Virus record (IMG/VR): IMGVR_UViG_3300044986_000704
Coordinates: 1-28,004 of that record
Strand: one strand, 5' to 3'
From: a virus
Length of the DNA: 28,004 nt
A model generated the notes under the pieces. The model searched no databases. It worked only from the letters and a program-made list of their open reading frames with translations, and was not told the origin of the DNA. Below, piece by piece: positions 6,166 to 15,659 of this stretch (positions are counted from its first letter, which is position 1; every line of letters starts with the position of its first letter). The position numbers and the translations under genes were made by a program.

Positions 6166-6698
6166 ACGCTCTGTTCGATGTGGATGCCAATGGGCATATC
6201 GTGGTCAAGGACAGGCGCATCATGCTTGTCCCTGAGTTTCGCGATGTGCTTGACCTGCCAAAGGGAGAGAAGTGGTTCACCTACGTGTTCTGCGTGGCCG
6301 ACTACCTCTCACCGTATGCCCATGTGGTAAAGGAGACGGACAGGGAGAAGCAGGTATATGCGGATGTAATCGGGCCAGGGGCAATGAAGATCCCGGGTCA
6401 GGTCGCCCCGGCCATCAAGAAGTACTATCAGCTGCAGTTCAACAACGATCAGCGGATACTCAGAGTGCTGAACGGCAAGCTGGCAGAGGCAACAGACTCA
6501 TTGGAGATACTCGAGGCCAAAGACCAGAAGGGGATGATGGAGATCATCACCATGAGTTCAAAGCTCACGGAGCAGCACAAAAAGGTAAAGGAACACGAGG
6601 CCAACATCACCAAGCTCAGCATGGCCAATCATGTCAGCAAGATTTACGAAGGACTTAGTATCATTGAGGTCAAGCTGAGGCAGAAGCAGGAAGAATGA
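6162..6698 (+). CDS. Terminase-adjacent protein, possible small terminase, 178 aa
   Basis: The gene lies immediately upstream of the large terminase gene, with ATGA overlaps at both ends, where a small terminase subunit is commonly found. Residues ~10-75 contain a pattern I associate with proteins found next to TerL in Bacteroidota phages: an LVPEFRDVL segment, then a FTYVFCVADYLSPYAH segment and a charged ETDREK helix. Residues ~95-178 form a long charged coiled coil ending in KLRQKQEE. A coiled coil could drive ring or oligomer formation, as in small terminases. I see no classical helix-turn-helix, so the assignment remains a proposal. Confidence 0.62.
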   Translation: MNALFDVDANGHIVVKDRRIMLVPEFRDVLDLPKGEKWFTYVFCVADYLSPYAHVVKETDREKQVYADVIGPGAMKIPGQVAPAIKKYYQLQFNNDQRILRVLNGKLAEATDSLEILEAKDQKGMMEIITMSSKLTEQHKKVKEHEANITKLSMANHVSKIYEGLSIIEVKLRQKQEE

Positions 6699-8656
6699 GA
6701 CTTGGGAGCGATTATGCGCCCGTTGTGCGAGAGGGCCGGCCAAATAAGCGGGACGGCCTGAACTACTATAACAGCTGGTGGGATGAGCAGATAGGCCGTA
6801 TCACAAACGGTTGGACAACGCCATGGGGGGAGTATGTTGACCCAGATATGTACTTCTATCTCAACTTTGGTACGATAGAGGGATTTCTCAAGGCATCGGA
6901 CACGCGCAAGTCACCGATGAGGCCGCTGTATCTGGACGGTCAGCATGGGTGGTTCCTGAGCAAGGAAGGGGTCATTCAGAAGCAGCGGGCCGGTCTGCCC
7001 GGAAAGGCAGGCCTTGTGACAGGCAAGGGCCGCAGGAAAGGATACACATGGATGGTCGAGCACATGGTGCTTCGTAGGCTCATCACCCAGAGTAACAGTC
7101 GCTGTGCCATCGGTTCTGATGGTGAGGTCAGTCAGGGATATGTGAAGGATTTCAGGCTCAAGTTGCTGTTCTCCTATCAGCACCTGCCCAATGAACTAAA
7201 GGCCTGTATTGACACAAAGCGCGGGGCCATCAACAACAGTGACCTGATCAAGTCACAGTACAAGGACACGGTCGATGGAAGGGACCAGATATTCGGGCTA
7301 GAGAGCGAGGTTCACTTTAAGAACACGAGCAATCCGTCCTGCTTTAAGGGCCTTGGGCTTGACCTGGGCGTGATAGAGGAGGCGGGTGAGGTCGGATTTC
7401 TCCGCGAGGCCATTGACGAGAGCAAGGACTGCTACAAGGAAGGGGATATGTACTACGGCCTGCAGCTGGTCGGTGGCACATCGAACAAGATCAAGTATGA
7501 CTCGGAGGATTTTCAGAACCTGATGCTCAACCCCGAGGCCGCAGATTTCAGCTCATACTTCTTTCCCGCACAGGTCAATTACTATCCCTGCTATTCACGG
7601 GAGACTGGTAAGAGTGACGAGGTCGCAGCTGCCAAGTTGATCAATGACGAGGCCGAAAGACTCAAGGCCGCAGGTGACCTTAAAAGTTACTACTCACATA
7701 GGCAGAACAACCCCACCAAGGTGGAGGATATGTTCAACATCTATGGCGGTGGCCGGCTCAGCATTGAGCACATCAACCGTCAGCTGGGCTATCTGATGTC
7801 AATGGAGTCTGTGCGGGAAAAGGTTAAGCGTGGCAGGCTTGAATGGATAGTCGATGCCGCGGGCAAGACGCGCAAGGACAAGGCTCCGATATTTGAGGAG
7901 GACCCCATGGGGAACTGGGAAATGTACCTTGGTCCGCATACTGTGCCCGGCTACGAGGTCAGCGCCATTGACTCATACTACCTGAGTAACGAGTTCGGAG
8001 GCGGTGCTGACACCGATTCAAAGGGAGCCATGTGCGTGTTCCGACAGTTCGTGGACATGAGAACAACAGGGCGACTACCTGTTGCCATATATCACGGCAG
8101 ACCGTCAACCAAGACCGATTGGTATGAGGAGACGGCCAAGGGCAATATGTACTATGGCATCAAGCGCAAGTGCCTGGTCGAGTACAATGATGAGGAACTA
8201 CTGAGGTGGTACGTGGAGAACGGTTATGAGAACCAGCTCATGTTACGACCTGCATCGGCTGACGCGCCCAATTCTGTCGCGGCCAATAGGTACGGAGTTC
8301 ACATGAAGGGACACCAGAAGGACCTTCTGACCCGTCTGCTTGATGAGTACGTGAAGCAAAGCGCAGAAAACATCATGTTCACCGGTCTGCTCAAAGAGCT
8401 GAGTGTCTATGGATTGAAGAACACAGACCGTGCGATTACTTTTGGCCTGTGCCTACTGGCCGACTTTGCAAGTGTCTCCTACCCGGATCCAACGGAACCG
8501 ACAGAAAAGGAGATAGCTGAGACGAGAAAAGCCATGAGGCCGCAACTGATCGACCAGAACGGGGTTCCCGTGATGATAGGCCAGAGAACGGACGATCCAT
8601 ACCGGCAGGAGCCGGATGGTGGGATTGGGGACAGACGATGGGCTAACCTACTATGA
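6695..8656 (+). CDS. terL: Terminase large subunit (packaging ATPase and nuclease), 653 aa
   Basis: The TerL motor drives DNA into proheads and cuts it. The N-terminal ATPase domain has a degenerate Walker A (GKGRRKGYT, 110-118), a Walker B with catalytic acidic pair (LGVIEEAGE, 224-232) and a coupling motif (GGTSN, 260-264). The C-terminal RuvC-like nuclease begins near 418 with its first Asp in VSAIDSYY (D425). A later acidic position is likely in NTDRAITFGLCLLAD (D577). The non-canonical Walker A lacking GKS/T is typical of TerL proteins in Bacteroidota/crAss-like phages as I remember them. The length fits the family. ATGA couples it to the genes on both sides, including portal, the classical order. 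Confidence 0.92.
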   Translation: MRLGSDYAPVVREGRPNKRDGLNYYNSWWDEQIGRITNGWTTPWGEYVDPDMYFYLNFGTIEGFLKASDTRKSPMRPLYLDGQHGWFLSKEGVIQKQRAGLPGKAGLVTGKGRRKGYTWMVEHMVLRRLITQSNSRCAIGSDGEVSQGYVKDFRLKLLFSYQHLPNELKACIDTKRGAINNSDLIKSQYKDTVDGRDQIFGLESEVHFKNTSNPSCFKGLGLDLGVIEEAGEVGFLREAIDESKDCYKEGDMYYGLQLVGGTSNKIKYDSEDFQNLMLNPEAADFSSYFFPAQVNYYPCYSRETGKSDEVAAAKLINDEAERLKAAGDLKSYYSHRQNNPTKVEDMFNIYGGGRLSIEHINRQLGYLMSMESVREKVKRGRLEWIVDAAGKTRKDKAPIFEEDPMGNWEMYLGPHTVPGYEVSAIDSYYLSNEFGGGADTDSKGAMCVFRQFVDMRTTGRLPVAIYHGRPSTKTDWYEETAKGNMYYGIKRKCLVEYNDEELLRWYVENGYENQLMLRPASADAPNSVAANRYGVHMKGHQKDLLTRLLDEYVKQSAENIMFTGLLKELSVYGLKNTDRAITFGLCLLADFASVSYPDPTEPTEKEIAETRKAMRPQLIDQNGVPVMIGQRTDDPYRQEPDGGIGDRRWANLL

Positions 8657-10857
8657 CACAACAACCGAGTCTATTTGTTCCGAGCGATAACGCCAACTAT
8701 GATGCGTGGATCAAGGCTTGGGGAGCATTCCTGACATTACAGATAAGCTCAGACGACCCTGAGCGAAAGACAATACACGAGGACTTTAACGTATTCTTCG
8801 GAACCTTCAATGCCTCCAAGTTCAAGTACCTCACAGAACAGTACGGCATCCGCACACCAGCCCGACTGGTGAGCTATCCTCTGTTGAACCGCATGGTGAA
8901 CTTCCTTGTCAATGAGGTTCGCAACGAGAGCCTTGACGTAGGTGTTGAGTGTATTGATGAGACGGTGATCAACGAACAGCTTGACAAACGTGCCCGTGCC
9001 GCGGCTGAGGTGCTGCTCAGGCCCATGCGCAGACAGCTTGAGAAGGAGATCAAGACCAAGATGCCGGACGACATGACCCACATCCCCATTCCCGATAGCC
9101 CCGAGGAGTTCATGAATATGGATTGGAAGGCTGAGGAAGAGGTGGCAATGCAATGGGCACTGAGGTATATGAACCTGACATACTCGCTGGACACCATGTT
9201 TCAGGACGGTATGCGTGACCTGGTGCTATCCTATCGGGAGATATATGACATCGGGCCGGGCGACAAGGACCCAAGCGTGAGGCGGGTCGATCCGCGCAAT
9301 ATCCGCTATGCCAAGACCACATCATCGTGGATTCAGGACAGCCCATGGATAGTCGAAGAGACGTTGGAGCCAATCACCGATGTGCTCCATGAGTTCAGGG
9401 GAGAGATTGAGCGTTCACCTGAACTGCATCTAGTCCTTGATTCATTGGCAACAGGAAAGCAGGATGCGTTGACCAAGTATCATGCGAACGGATGGGTTCA
9501 CACTGATTCAACCGGGCACCTTGTAAGGGTCGTGCGGTACAGGTGGAGAGCTATCAGACCACTGACCTACAAGTTTTCAGAGAACAAGTACCAGCCCAAT
9601 ATCCCGTTTGTCAAGAAAGTAAGCCCGACAGAGGTCGGACAGAACATCAAGACCTTTCCGATTGAAGACGTTTATGTTGGGGTGTGCATCTGTGGATATC
9701 ATATCTCGCAGGGCCGCAAGTACAACCAGGTGCGCAAGGCAGGGAACTACGCAAGGGCAACGCACGGATATGTGGGCTGTGTCCGTGATACCCCATCGCT
9801 CACGCAGATGATCAAGCACCTGTTGGTGTTCTATTTCATTGTCATGTACCACATTGAGGCCACCCTCAACCGCGCAGGTGGTAAGGCAGTGGTCTATGAC
9901 ATGGCTCAGAAACCCGCCAACGTGCCCATCAATGATGTGTTCTTCCATGCCAAGGAGGGCGGGATGATCCTCATCAACAGTGCACAGACAGGCATGAATC
10001 TGTTGAACCGCGCCAGTTTCAACCAGTTTCAGTCCGTTGACTTTACTTTGAGTTCATCGATCACTCAGCTCATCAATCTAAAGATGATGATTGAAAGCAC
10101 GGCAGAGAGATTCATCGGCATGAACGATTCGGTGCTTGGTGCGGCAAAGACAGATGAGGCCGTTGGTCTGAATGAGAGCAAGGTCCGTCAGTCCGGCCTC
10201 ATCACGCAGAACCTGTATGACGACCACTATCAGGTGCTGGACGGGGTAATGACTGAGGTAATAGGTCAGCTGAGGTATCACTGGCCCCACGATAAGAAGC
10301 GCACCCTGCGCCTGTTCGGGGAGCGAGGCCTTCAACTTTTTGATTTCAACGGCAAGGCACTGCAATACGAATACGGGCTGTTCATCCGCAACAACCAGAA
10401 AGAGCGTCAGCTTAAGGCCCGGTTGCAAAACGCGGCAGAGAAGAGTTATGTGGCTGGTCAGATGGAGCTTGAGGACTGGCTGAAAATCATGAACGCCAAC
10501 AACAGCCGTGAGATGGAGCGCAGTCTGAAAGAAGGCATCCGCACCATCAAGCAGCTGAGCGAGATGAAGCAGCAGGGAGATATGGCCCTTGCCAAGGAGA
10601 AGAACGAGCTGACAAGGTTGAGCATCCAGAGCCGCATTGAGGCTGCCCGTATTGAGGCACAGGCCTATGTGGAGACACAGAAGATGAAGATGGCGATGGA
10701 CAAAGAGGGCAACATCCGCGACAACATGATCAAGGTGAATCAGGTTGCTGATGAAAGCCGTTCTGCCCTTGCGGGCCCATCAGCCATCATGAATCAGCCG
10801 TTCCCGAGCGGGGAGCCACAACAGCCCACGGGAGAGGAGATAATGCCTGAAATGTGA
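8653..10857 (+). CDS. Portal protein, 734 aa
   Basis: The gene directly follows TerL with an ATGA overlap, the usual place for the dodecameric portal that forms the DNA channel at one capsid vertex. The length suits a podovirus/crAss-like portal. The central region has recognisable portal-like segments: helical stretches around 375-400 (LLVFYFIVMYHIEATLNRA) and a segment near 495-535 with GLNESKVRQSG followed by a long helix. The C-terminal ~645-690 is a charged Ala/Glu/Lys/Arg helix (SRIEAARIEAQAYVE), probably a coiled-coil barrel entering the capsid. The final ~35 residues are Pro/Gly-rich. A promoter-like motif before the scaffold gene follows after 18 bases. Confidence 0.88.
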   Translation: MTQQPSLFVPSDNANYDAWIKAWGAFLTLQISSDDPERKTIHEDFNVFFGTFNASKFKYLTEQYGIRTPARLVSYPLLNRMVNFLVNEVRNESLDVGVECIDETVINEQLDKRARAAAEVLLRPMRRQLEKEIKTKMPDDMTHIPIPDSPEEFMNMDWKAEEEVAMQWALRYMNLTYSLDTMFQDGMRDLVLSYREIYDIGPGDKDPSVRRVDPRNIRYAKTTSSWIQDSPWIVEETLEPITDVLHEFRGEIERSPELHLVLDSLATGKQDALTKYHANGWVHTDSTGHLVRVVRYRWRAIRPLTYKFSENKYQPNIPFVKKVSPTEVGQNIKTFPIEDVYVGVCICGYHISQGRKYNQVRKAGNYARATHGYVGCVRDTPSLTQMIKHLLVFYFIVMYHIEATLNRAGGKAVVYDMAQKPANVPINDVFFHAKEGGMILINSAQTGMNLLNRASFNQFQSVDFTLSSSITQLINLKMMIESTAERFIGMNDSVLGAAKTDEAVGLNESKVRQSGLITQNLYDDHYQVLDGVMTEVIGQLRYHWPHDKKRTLRLFGERGLQLFDFNGKALQYEYGLFIRNNQKERQLKARLQNAAEKSYVAGQMELEDWLKIMNANNSREMERSLKEGIRTIKQLSEMKQQGDMALAKEKNELTRLSIQSRIEAARIEAQAYVETQKMKMAMDKEGNIRDNMIKVNQVADESRSALAGPSAIMNQPFPSGEPQQPTGEEIMPEM

Positions 10858-10875
10858 TCGGAGCGATTTTGCATA

Positions 10876-10883
10876 TAGCTTTG
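10876..10883 (+). promoter_or_regulatory. TAnnTTTG promoter motif before the scaffold/capsid genes
   Basis: TAGCTTTG matches the -7 consensus exactly and is followed by C, as at 281 and 15664. The ATG at 10889 is 5 bases downstream. A TGTG at 10853-10856, 19 bases upstream, is the only -33 candidate and is weak. A promoter here would boost scaffold and capsid expression. Confidence 0.5.
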
Positions 10884-10888
10884 CGCTC

Positions 10889-11977
10889 ATGGAGAACACC
10901 CAAGCAGGCGCAGCAGGCGCACCGGCATTTGACCCAACGGCATGGCTGAACAAGGGAGCAGCCGTAGAGGCCCCTGTTTCGCCCACACCTAACGCGACTG
11001 TTGCGGGTCAGCAGCATCAGGCGGCACCGACCGTTGCTCAGCAGATTGAGCTCAATCAGATAAGGGCCGGGCATGTGAAGCAGGCGGACGGCACCTATGC
11101 CCCACCCGCAGGTGCACAGCCCGCAGCGGCAGCGGCCCAGCCCGCGTCACCAGATGGAGGTGCCGCGGCTGCAGCAGCACCAGCTCCTGCAAAAGGAGGC
11201 CTTGTCATTGATGAACAGGGCATCATAGAACTGCGTAAGGTGATTGGCAAGAATGACGGTGAGCTCACCGTAGCCGACATATCGGCTGCGATTGCCGAAA
11301 GAGAGGCCCGTCTGACGGCCCACAACGAGACATTGGCCGCTGGCGGCATCTTTGTCAACGACACTATCAAGGACATACGCGCAACACTCGCGCTTGATGA
11401 CAGGGAGTTTGTGAAAAAGATGCTCGGTAAGAGCGTCCCCGCATCTTCCCTGGACTCAGTGGTGGACAACATCATTGTCAGTAATCAGCTCAAGGCAACA
11501 GCCGATGGCTTCCGCACGGAGTTGAATACCCAGTTGACTACCGAGGAGACACGTCTCAAGAGTGAGCATGATGCGCGTGTTCAGGCGGCCTTAGCGCAAA
11601 AGACCGCCCCTGATGTAACGGCTGTTACCGCACGGTATGTGGCAGCAGCCAAGGACATTTCGACCATTGCCGGGGTCAGCCTTGGCAAGACACCGGAGGA
11701 GGTGAGCACGGTTGTCGGCAAGGCCGCAGCCGCACTTGCAGACGGGTCTTTCGCCAGGGATGTGGTTGGCAATGATGCGAACATGATCCAACTCGCACTG
11801 CTTTGGCAGTCGCGGGAAACTTTAGGCTCTGTGCTGACTGAACTTGGTCGGCAGCAAGGCAAGGCAGCCCTGTTACTTGAAGAACTTGGAAACGTGCGTC
11901 CTGCTGATCAGCATGGCGTAGTCCCTGTTCCCGGTGACGGGACGTTCGATCCCAATAAATTCAGGCAAAGAGCCTGA
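10889..11977 (+). CDS. Capsid scaffolding protein (putative), 362 aa
   Basis: The gene lies between portal and major capsid protein, the standard place for a scaffold that guides procapsid assembly and is then removed. The N-terminal ~105 residues are Ala/Pro/Gln/Gly-rich, low-complexity and likely disordered, with a poly-Ala block near 80-100. Residues ~105-330 are acidic and mostly helical, with coiled-coil character at ~200-235 (LTTEETRLKSEHDARVQ). The C-terminus ends in a basic NKFRQRA, which resembles the basic capsid-binding tail of some scaffolds. No protease signature is visible. An internal virion protein is the main alternative. Confidence 0.72.
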   Translation: MENTQAGAAGAPAFDPTAWLNKGAAVEAPVSPTPNATVAGQQHQAAPTVAQQIELNQIRAGHVKQADGTYAPPAGAQPAAAAAQPASPDGGAAAAAAPAPAKGGLVIDEQGIIELRKVIGKNDGELTVADISAAIAEREARLTAHNETLAAGGIFVNDTIKDIRATLALDDREFVKKMLGKSVPASSLDSVVDNIIVSNQLKATADGFRTELNTQLTTEETRLKSEHDARVQAALAQKTAPDVTAVTARYVAAAKDISTIAGVSLGKTPEEVSTVVGKAAAALADGSFARDVVGNDANMIQLALLWQSRETLGSVLTELGRQQGKAALLLEELGNVRPADQHGVVPVPGDGTFDPNKFRQRA

Positions 11978-11992
11978 TAATTCCTTTCAGTC

Positions 11993-13384
11993 ATGCAGAT
12001 CACAACCGGTACGTTCGGGGCCACAACCCTCGAGAGCAATAGCCTTGTGGCCAATTTGCTCAAGTACCCAAGCATCAACACAACCCTCGTGGACCTGTGG
12101 CCTCAGTACACCCTCAGCTCGTTTGTTGAGAGGACTGAGCGCTATGCCACTGAGGTGGAGTATGCGGATAAGCGCGTCCAGTGGGCCGCAAAGAACCGCA
12201 CCCGCAGGGCAAGCCGCATCCTGACCGCTTCGGCTCCGGCCTCAGCAGCCACGGTATCCGGCCCAAGCATTTTGTGGACCATCAACTTTGACCCACAGGA
12301 GGACCACGTGTACCCTAATGACATCATCAACCTGTTCGATGTGAACGTGATGATTGTCAGCAAATTGGGCAACACCGCCACTGTGCGTATCCACAACTAC
12401 GATTCAACCGTGACCGTGACCATGGCAAACCTTACAGGGGTGCAATGTGGCGTGATCGGTACAGCGTACCCCGAGGGCAGCACCGGAGGCCAATCCGTGC
12501 ATGGGTTCCCAGACTGGTACGACAACTACATGAGCATCCAGCGCAGGACGTTCGACATCACGGGCAGTGCCTATACCGATGTCACATGGATTGAGAACAA
12601 CGGCCAGAAGCTGTGGTATTTCACTGCCATGCAGGACTTCTTGGACAACTGGGCCTATGAGAAGGAGATTAAGCGTTGGGTCGGTACACGTACCGTCACG
12701 GCTGCAGGAGCCCCGACACAGTTCGACCAGAACGGCAAGCCCATCTATGATGGTGACGGTCTGTTGGCTCAGGGAGACTCTGGCCTTATGGACTCGTATG
12801 CCAACGGAGTGATCACCCGTTCACAGATTGACAGCTTCGTGCAGTCGCTCAAGAAGAACGGAGGTGTCATGGAAGGCGGGGAAATCATGGTGTGGGGCGG
12901 TCTGGCCGCTCAGCAGGTGTTCTCAAACGCCATGCAGAACGCCTACCTGCCTAACGGCAACGTGGTGTGGAACCCGACTGCAGGCGCGAACATCTCGCTC
13001 GGTGGACACTTTACCACCTATTTCACGATGGGTGTGAAACTGACCTTTGCCCTGTGCCCGTTCTTCGATGACGAGACTGTTTTTGGCAGCGACATCATCA
13101 CCAGTGCAGCATTGGGTGGTGCGTTCAATCGCAGGTCATTCGACATGATCTTCGTGAACACCTCGCTGATGGGCAAAGGTTCAAACCTTGAGCTTGCTGT
13201 TAAGTCAGCCGGTGGCATCAACCGTGCGAATGTGGTGAAGTACATCTCTGGCATGTTCGACCCGCACAACCCATCTTCGATGTATGCAATGACATCGGAT
13301 GATAAGTTCAGCGTGGAGGTACTGTGCGAGTCTGCGCTGATCCTCAAGAACGGCAAAGCTTTCGGCAGGCTCTTCCACGCCTGA
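11993..13384 (+). CDS. Major capsid protein (probable), 463 aa
   Basis: The gene follows the scaffold gene after 15 bases and has its own 3' gap, as expected for an abundant product. Its length and mixed alpha/beta, Trp/Asn/Gly-rich sequence fit an HK97-fold shell protein of the crAss-like type. Visible features are an N-terminal arm-like region (~1-80), beta-rich stretches at 85-170, a long helix near 205-225 (DFLDNWAYEKEIKRWVG) that could be the spine, another at ~275-290 (SQIDSFVQSLKKNG), and a strand-rich C-terminus (SVEVLCESALILKNGKAFGR). No HK97-type protease or crosslinking residue can be assigned. The call rests mainly on order, length and composition. Confidence 0.78.
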   Translation: MQITTGTFGATTLESNSLVANLLKYPSINTTLVDLWPQYTLSSFVERTERYATEVEYADKRVQWAAKNRTRRASRILTASAPASAATVSGPSILWTINFDPQEDHVYPNDIINLFDVNVMIVSKLGNTATVRIHNYDSTVTVTMANLTGVQCGVIGTAYPEGSTGGQSVHGFPDWYDNYMSIQRRTFDITGSAYTDVTWIENNGQKLWYFTAMQDFLDNWAYEKEIKRWVGTRTVTAAGAPTQFDQNGKPIYDGDGLLAQGDSGLMDSYANGVITRSQIDSFVQSLKKNGGVMEGGEIMVWGGLAAQQVFSNAMQNAYLPNGNVVWNPTAGANISLGGHFTTYFTMGVKLTFALCPFFDDETVFGSDIITSAALGGAFNRRSFDMIFVNTSLMGKGSNLELAVKSAGGINRANVVKYISGMFDPHNPSSMYAMTSDDKFSVEVLCESALILKNGKAFGRLFHA

Positions 13385-13433
13385 TCTCTGAACTGACAAT
13401 CACTTCATCTACCAACTATCAATAACCACAACA
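13385..13433 (+). promoter_or_regulatory. A/C-rich unstructured leader before the 13434 gene
   Basis: These 49 bases between the capsid gene and the next gene are rich in A and C (CAATAACCACAACA just before the ATG) and lack a Shine-Dalgarno sequence and any strong hairpin. Such A-rich, unpaired leaders favour translation start in Bacteroidota. No TAnnTTTG motif is seen. Confidence 0.45.
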
Positions 13434-14138
13434 ATGGCAAAATTGGCCAGCGGCAAAGAGTCTGTGTCACCATCTCAGATGCGTACAGGCAAGATCACGT
13501 TCCGACACGTTCGTAACAAAGGGCCATTCATTCTCAGGGAGCACGTTGACAAGAACGGAAAGCTTTTTGTGCTGAAAGACCCGGCTACCCGACAGGACAC
13601 GACCTACACGTTGCAGGGAGATAAGGAGTTTGACCTCAGCAATCCATTCAATAAGGCCGTGTTCGAGGGGTTCAAGAACCATCCCGTCTATTCTGAGAAG
13701 CTTCTGTTTGCAGAGCTTGAGGATACAGCGGCCAAGTCGATGGACTTTAGAAGGCTGAGGCGCGAACTGGAAGAGAACATTGATGCACTCGAGATCAAGA
13801 CCAGGGCAATGGCCCGTCTTGTCGGGCTTGCTGTTGACCGTGATGCCATTGTTGTGGTAAAGGATAAGTTGTGCAAGTATGTTGAGAATGCCAATAATGC
13901 TCAGCATCTAAAGTCGCTGCTGGACTCTCCGACATTAGACGAGAGGCTGATATTCACTGCTGCCAAGCACTTCGGGATAGTGACATCGACCAATGGAACG
14001 ATGTACTACAAGCAGGTGCTCATCGGCAACACGATTGATGCCGCTGTCGAATGGCTTGAGAAGAACCGCGACTATACGGGCGAGATCGTTCAACTCGTGG
14101 AACAGCGTCAGAACGCTGAGGAAGACCGACTGAAATGA
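13434..14138 (+). CDS. Structural or head-completion protein, unrecognised, 234 aa
   Basis: Located just after the capsid gene and coupled by ATGA to the adaptor-like gene, this is probably a head or neck component. The N-terminal ~75 residues look beta-rich (KITFRHVRNKGPFILREHV and on). Residues ~95-160 are charged and helical, with a likely coiled coil (RRLRRELEENIDALEIKTRA). The last ~40 residues are again helical and acidic (IVQLVEQRQNAEEDR). There is no membrane segment and no enzyme motif. A small head-completion, decoration-anchoring or late assembly role is possible; I do not recognise the family. Confidence 0.7.
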   Translation: MAKLASGKESVSPSQMRTGKITFRHVRNKGPFILREHVDKNGKLFVLKDPATRQDTTYTLQGDKEFDLSNPFNKAVFEGFKNHPVYSEKLLFAELEDTAAKSMDFRRLRRELEENIDALEIKTRAMARLVGLAVDRDAIVVVKDKLCKYVENANNAQHLKSLLDSPTLDERLIFTAAKHFGIVTSTNGTMYYKQVLIGNTIDAAVEWLEKNRDYTGEIVQLVEQRQNAEEDRLK

Positions 14139-14836
14139 CACTGGCAGAGATGCTCACGGAGTGCGATCTCCGGATTGATGAAGCCAATGCAGCGTGGTTC
14201 ACGGATGCAGAGAAACTTCGTTATCTGAATGACGCAACCCTGAGTCTCGTCCGTCAGCGTTATGAGGAAGGTTACGACACAAACGAAAGCATAAGGCAGG
14301 ACCTGGCCAATCTCACAGAGCCGGGCACCATCACTATGACACAGGTGGGCACAACACCGGAATGGCGCGGGAACATTGATGCCGTTACGACACCCATCGC
14401 AGGAACCACAGTGATGTTCGTCCTTGCATTGTCAGTCACATCGACACTTAGCGGTGCAAGCCGCACCGTTGGAGCAAGGGCCGTAAGGATAGCGGAATTG
14501 GATGGGATATTCCAGAGCCCATTCCTACGGCCCTCCCAGCGGGAGCCTAAGTATTACATCACCCATGACGGCACTACGAACACGGCAAGAAGGATATCCC
14601 TATGGGTGGGCTCTCCCAACCAGACGGTGACATTGCCCGTGGTCACGGGGGCCACATTGATTTATCTGCGCACTCCTCGCGCCATGGCCATCGGTTCTCC
14701 GAACACGGAGAGCGAATTGCCCGCGCACATTCATCCGCAGATCATATCTTTGGCCGTCACAAGAATGCTCGAATCAGTCGAGTCTGCCCGTACTCCGGGA
14801 TTCGCAAATGTTCAGGACGATAGAAGTCCTGAGTAA
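14135..14836 (+). CDS. Head-tail adaptor/connector-like protein, 233 aa
   Basis: The N-terminus (residues 2-45) has the helical pattern of phage head-tail adaptors: a helix, then WFTDAEKLRYLNDATLSLVR with a conserved-looking aromatic and an L-N-DA segment. Residues ~65-180 form a beta-rich insertion. The C-terminus has ELPAHIHPQIISLAVTRMLE (194-213), the LP-H-...-A-...-LE signature helix seen in P22 gp4-like and other adaptor proteins. This suggests it builds the ring below the portal. It follows an unknown head gene by ATGA overlap and precedes a beta-rich structural gene after 12 bases. The specific ring cannot be assigned. Confidence 0.68.
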   Translation: MTLAEMLTECDLRIDEANAAWFTDAEKLRYLNDATLSLVRQRYEEGYDTNESIRQDLANLTEPGTITMTQVGTTPEWRGNIDAVTTPIAGTTVMFVLALSVTSTLSGASRTVGARAVRIAELDGIFQSPFLRPSQREPKYYITHDGTTNTARRISLWVGSPNQTVTLPVVTGATLIYLRTPRAMAIGSPNTESELPAHIHPQIISLAVTRMLESVESARTPGFANVQDDRSPE

Positions 14837-14848
14837 TACTCCAAGACA

Positions 14849-15601
14849 ATGAGACGTACTGACCGTGGACACGCGATTGTGTCCCACTTCATCCCAGCGG
14901 GTGGTAACCCCACCCAGGCCAACGGTGTGGTCACATATGACATCGTGAACGGTCGCGAGATCGTCAAGTCTGACATCAAGCGTGTTCAGGCTGTCGAGAC
15001 TGGTGTTGCAGGCACGGCCTGTGTCCGTACCGTGGTGTTCGGTGGAACTGTTGCCCTCGGCAATACCTACAGCTTGAGCATTGTCGGTTGGAAACCTGGT
15101 CGCGAGGGTCACAGCCCTATTGTGATCAACCTGCGTCAGCCTTCGACAGGCACAGCCTACACGACCGCTCAGCTTGCTGACCAGCTTGTGGCTGCTGTGA
15201 ACCAACGGAAGTTGGGCATTACCGCTGCCATCGGTGGCACTTCATCCACGGTCGTTCTGACCGCTGGTGAGCTTGGCCCCGACTTCAAGGTGTCGTACTC
15301 GACTGACAGCGCAGCCGGTACTGTGACCGTGACCAACACTACTGCAGGGGTATATCCCCTTGGCGTGGAGGCCACCGTGCTTGCTCTGGACCCGGTAGCC
15401 ACAGCCGCTGCATGTCCAGATCTGTGCGCACGTACCAAGGTGTGGGTTGACCGCTTCAACCACGATGGCGTGGCTGAGCGTTTCGAGCTGCATCTGTACT
15501 GGGGCGACAGTTCATCGGGGGCATCTGCCGCTGATGCTGCTGCTTTTGCCGCTCTGTTTGACGAGGCCACGGCTGCAGATCAGTTTGTTCACATCGCGTG
15601 A
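14849..15601 (+). CDS. Beta-rich virion protein, 250 aa
   Basis: This is the last gene before a strong intrinsic terminator, closing the head operon. The protein is rich in Gly, Thr, Ala and Val with long strand-forming runs (~45-75 and ~105-175), and ends in a Ser/Ala-rich segment and an Ala-rich helix. Composition and regular codon use suggest an abundant structural component such as a decoration or tube-like protein. No membrane segment or enzyme motif is visible. In a short-tailed phage a capsid decoration or neck role is more likely than a tail tube, but the sequence alone does not settle it. Confidence 0.68.
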   Translation: MRRTDRGHAIVSHFIPAGGNPTQANGVVTYDIVNGREIVKSDIKRVQAVETGVAGTACVRTVVFGGTVALGNTYSLSIVGWKPGREGHSPIVINLRQPSTGTAYTTAQLADQLVAAVNQRKLGITAAIGGTSSTVVLTAGELGPDFKVSYSTDSAAGTVTVTNTTAGVYPLGVEATVLALDPVATAAACPDLCARTKVWVDRFNHDGVAERFELHLYWGDSSSGASAADAAAFAALFDEATAADQFVHIA

Positions 15602-15621
15602 TCGGTCGCGTATCAGGAAAG

Positions 15622-15646
15622 AGGGGGCTTCGGCCCCCTTTTTTTT
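15622..15646 (+). terminator. Intrinsic terminator with UUCG tetraloop
   Basis: AGGGGGC (15622-15628) pairs with GCCCCCT (15633-15639) around TTCG, giving a C(UUCG)G-closed, very stable hairpin followed by eight T (15639-15646). It separates the head operon from the neck/tail operon. Confidence 0.93.
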
Positions 15647-15651
15647 GCACC

Positions 15652-15659
15652 TAACTTTG
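15652..15659 (+). promoter_or_regulatory. TAnnTTTG promoter motif before the neck/tail operon
   Basis: TAACTTTG matches the -7 consensus exactly, sits 6 bases after the terminator T-tract and 4 bases before the ATG at 15664. A TTCG 19 bases upstream, within the terminator loop, is the only -33 candidate. The context (terminator then promoter) makes a new transcription start here likely. Confidence 0.6.

Noticed and set aside
14774-15205. Minus-strand open frame of 143 codons
   Set aside because: It is antisense to two well-supported structural genes, with shadow-like composition and no start context.
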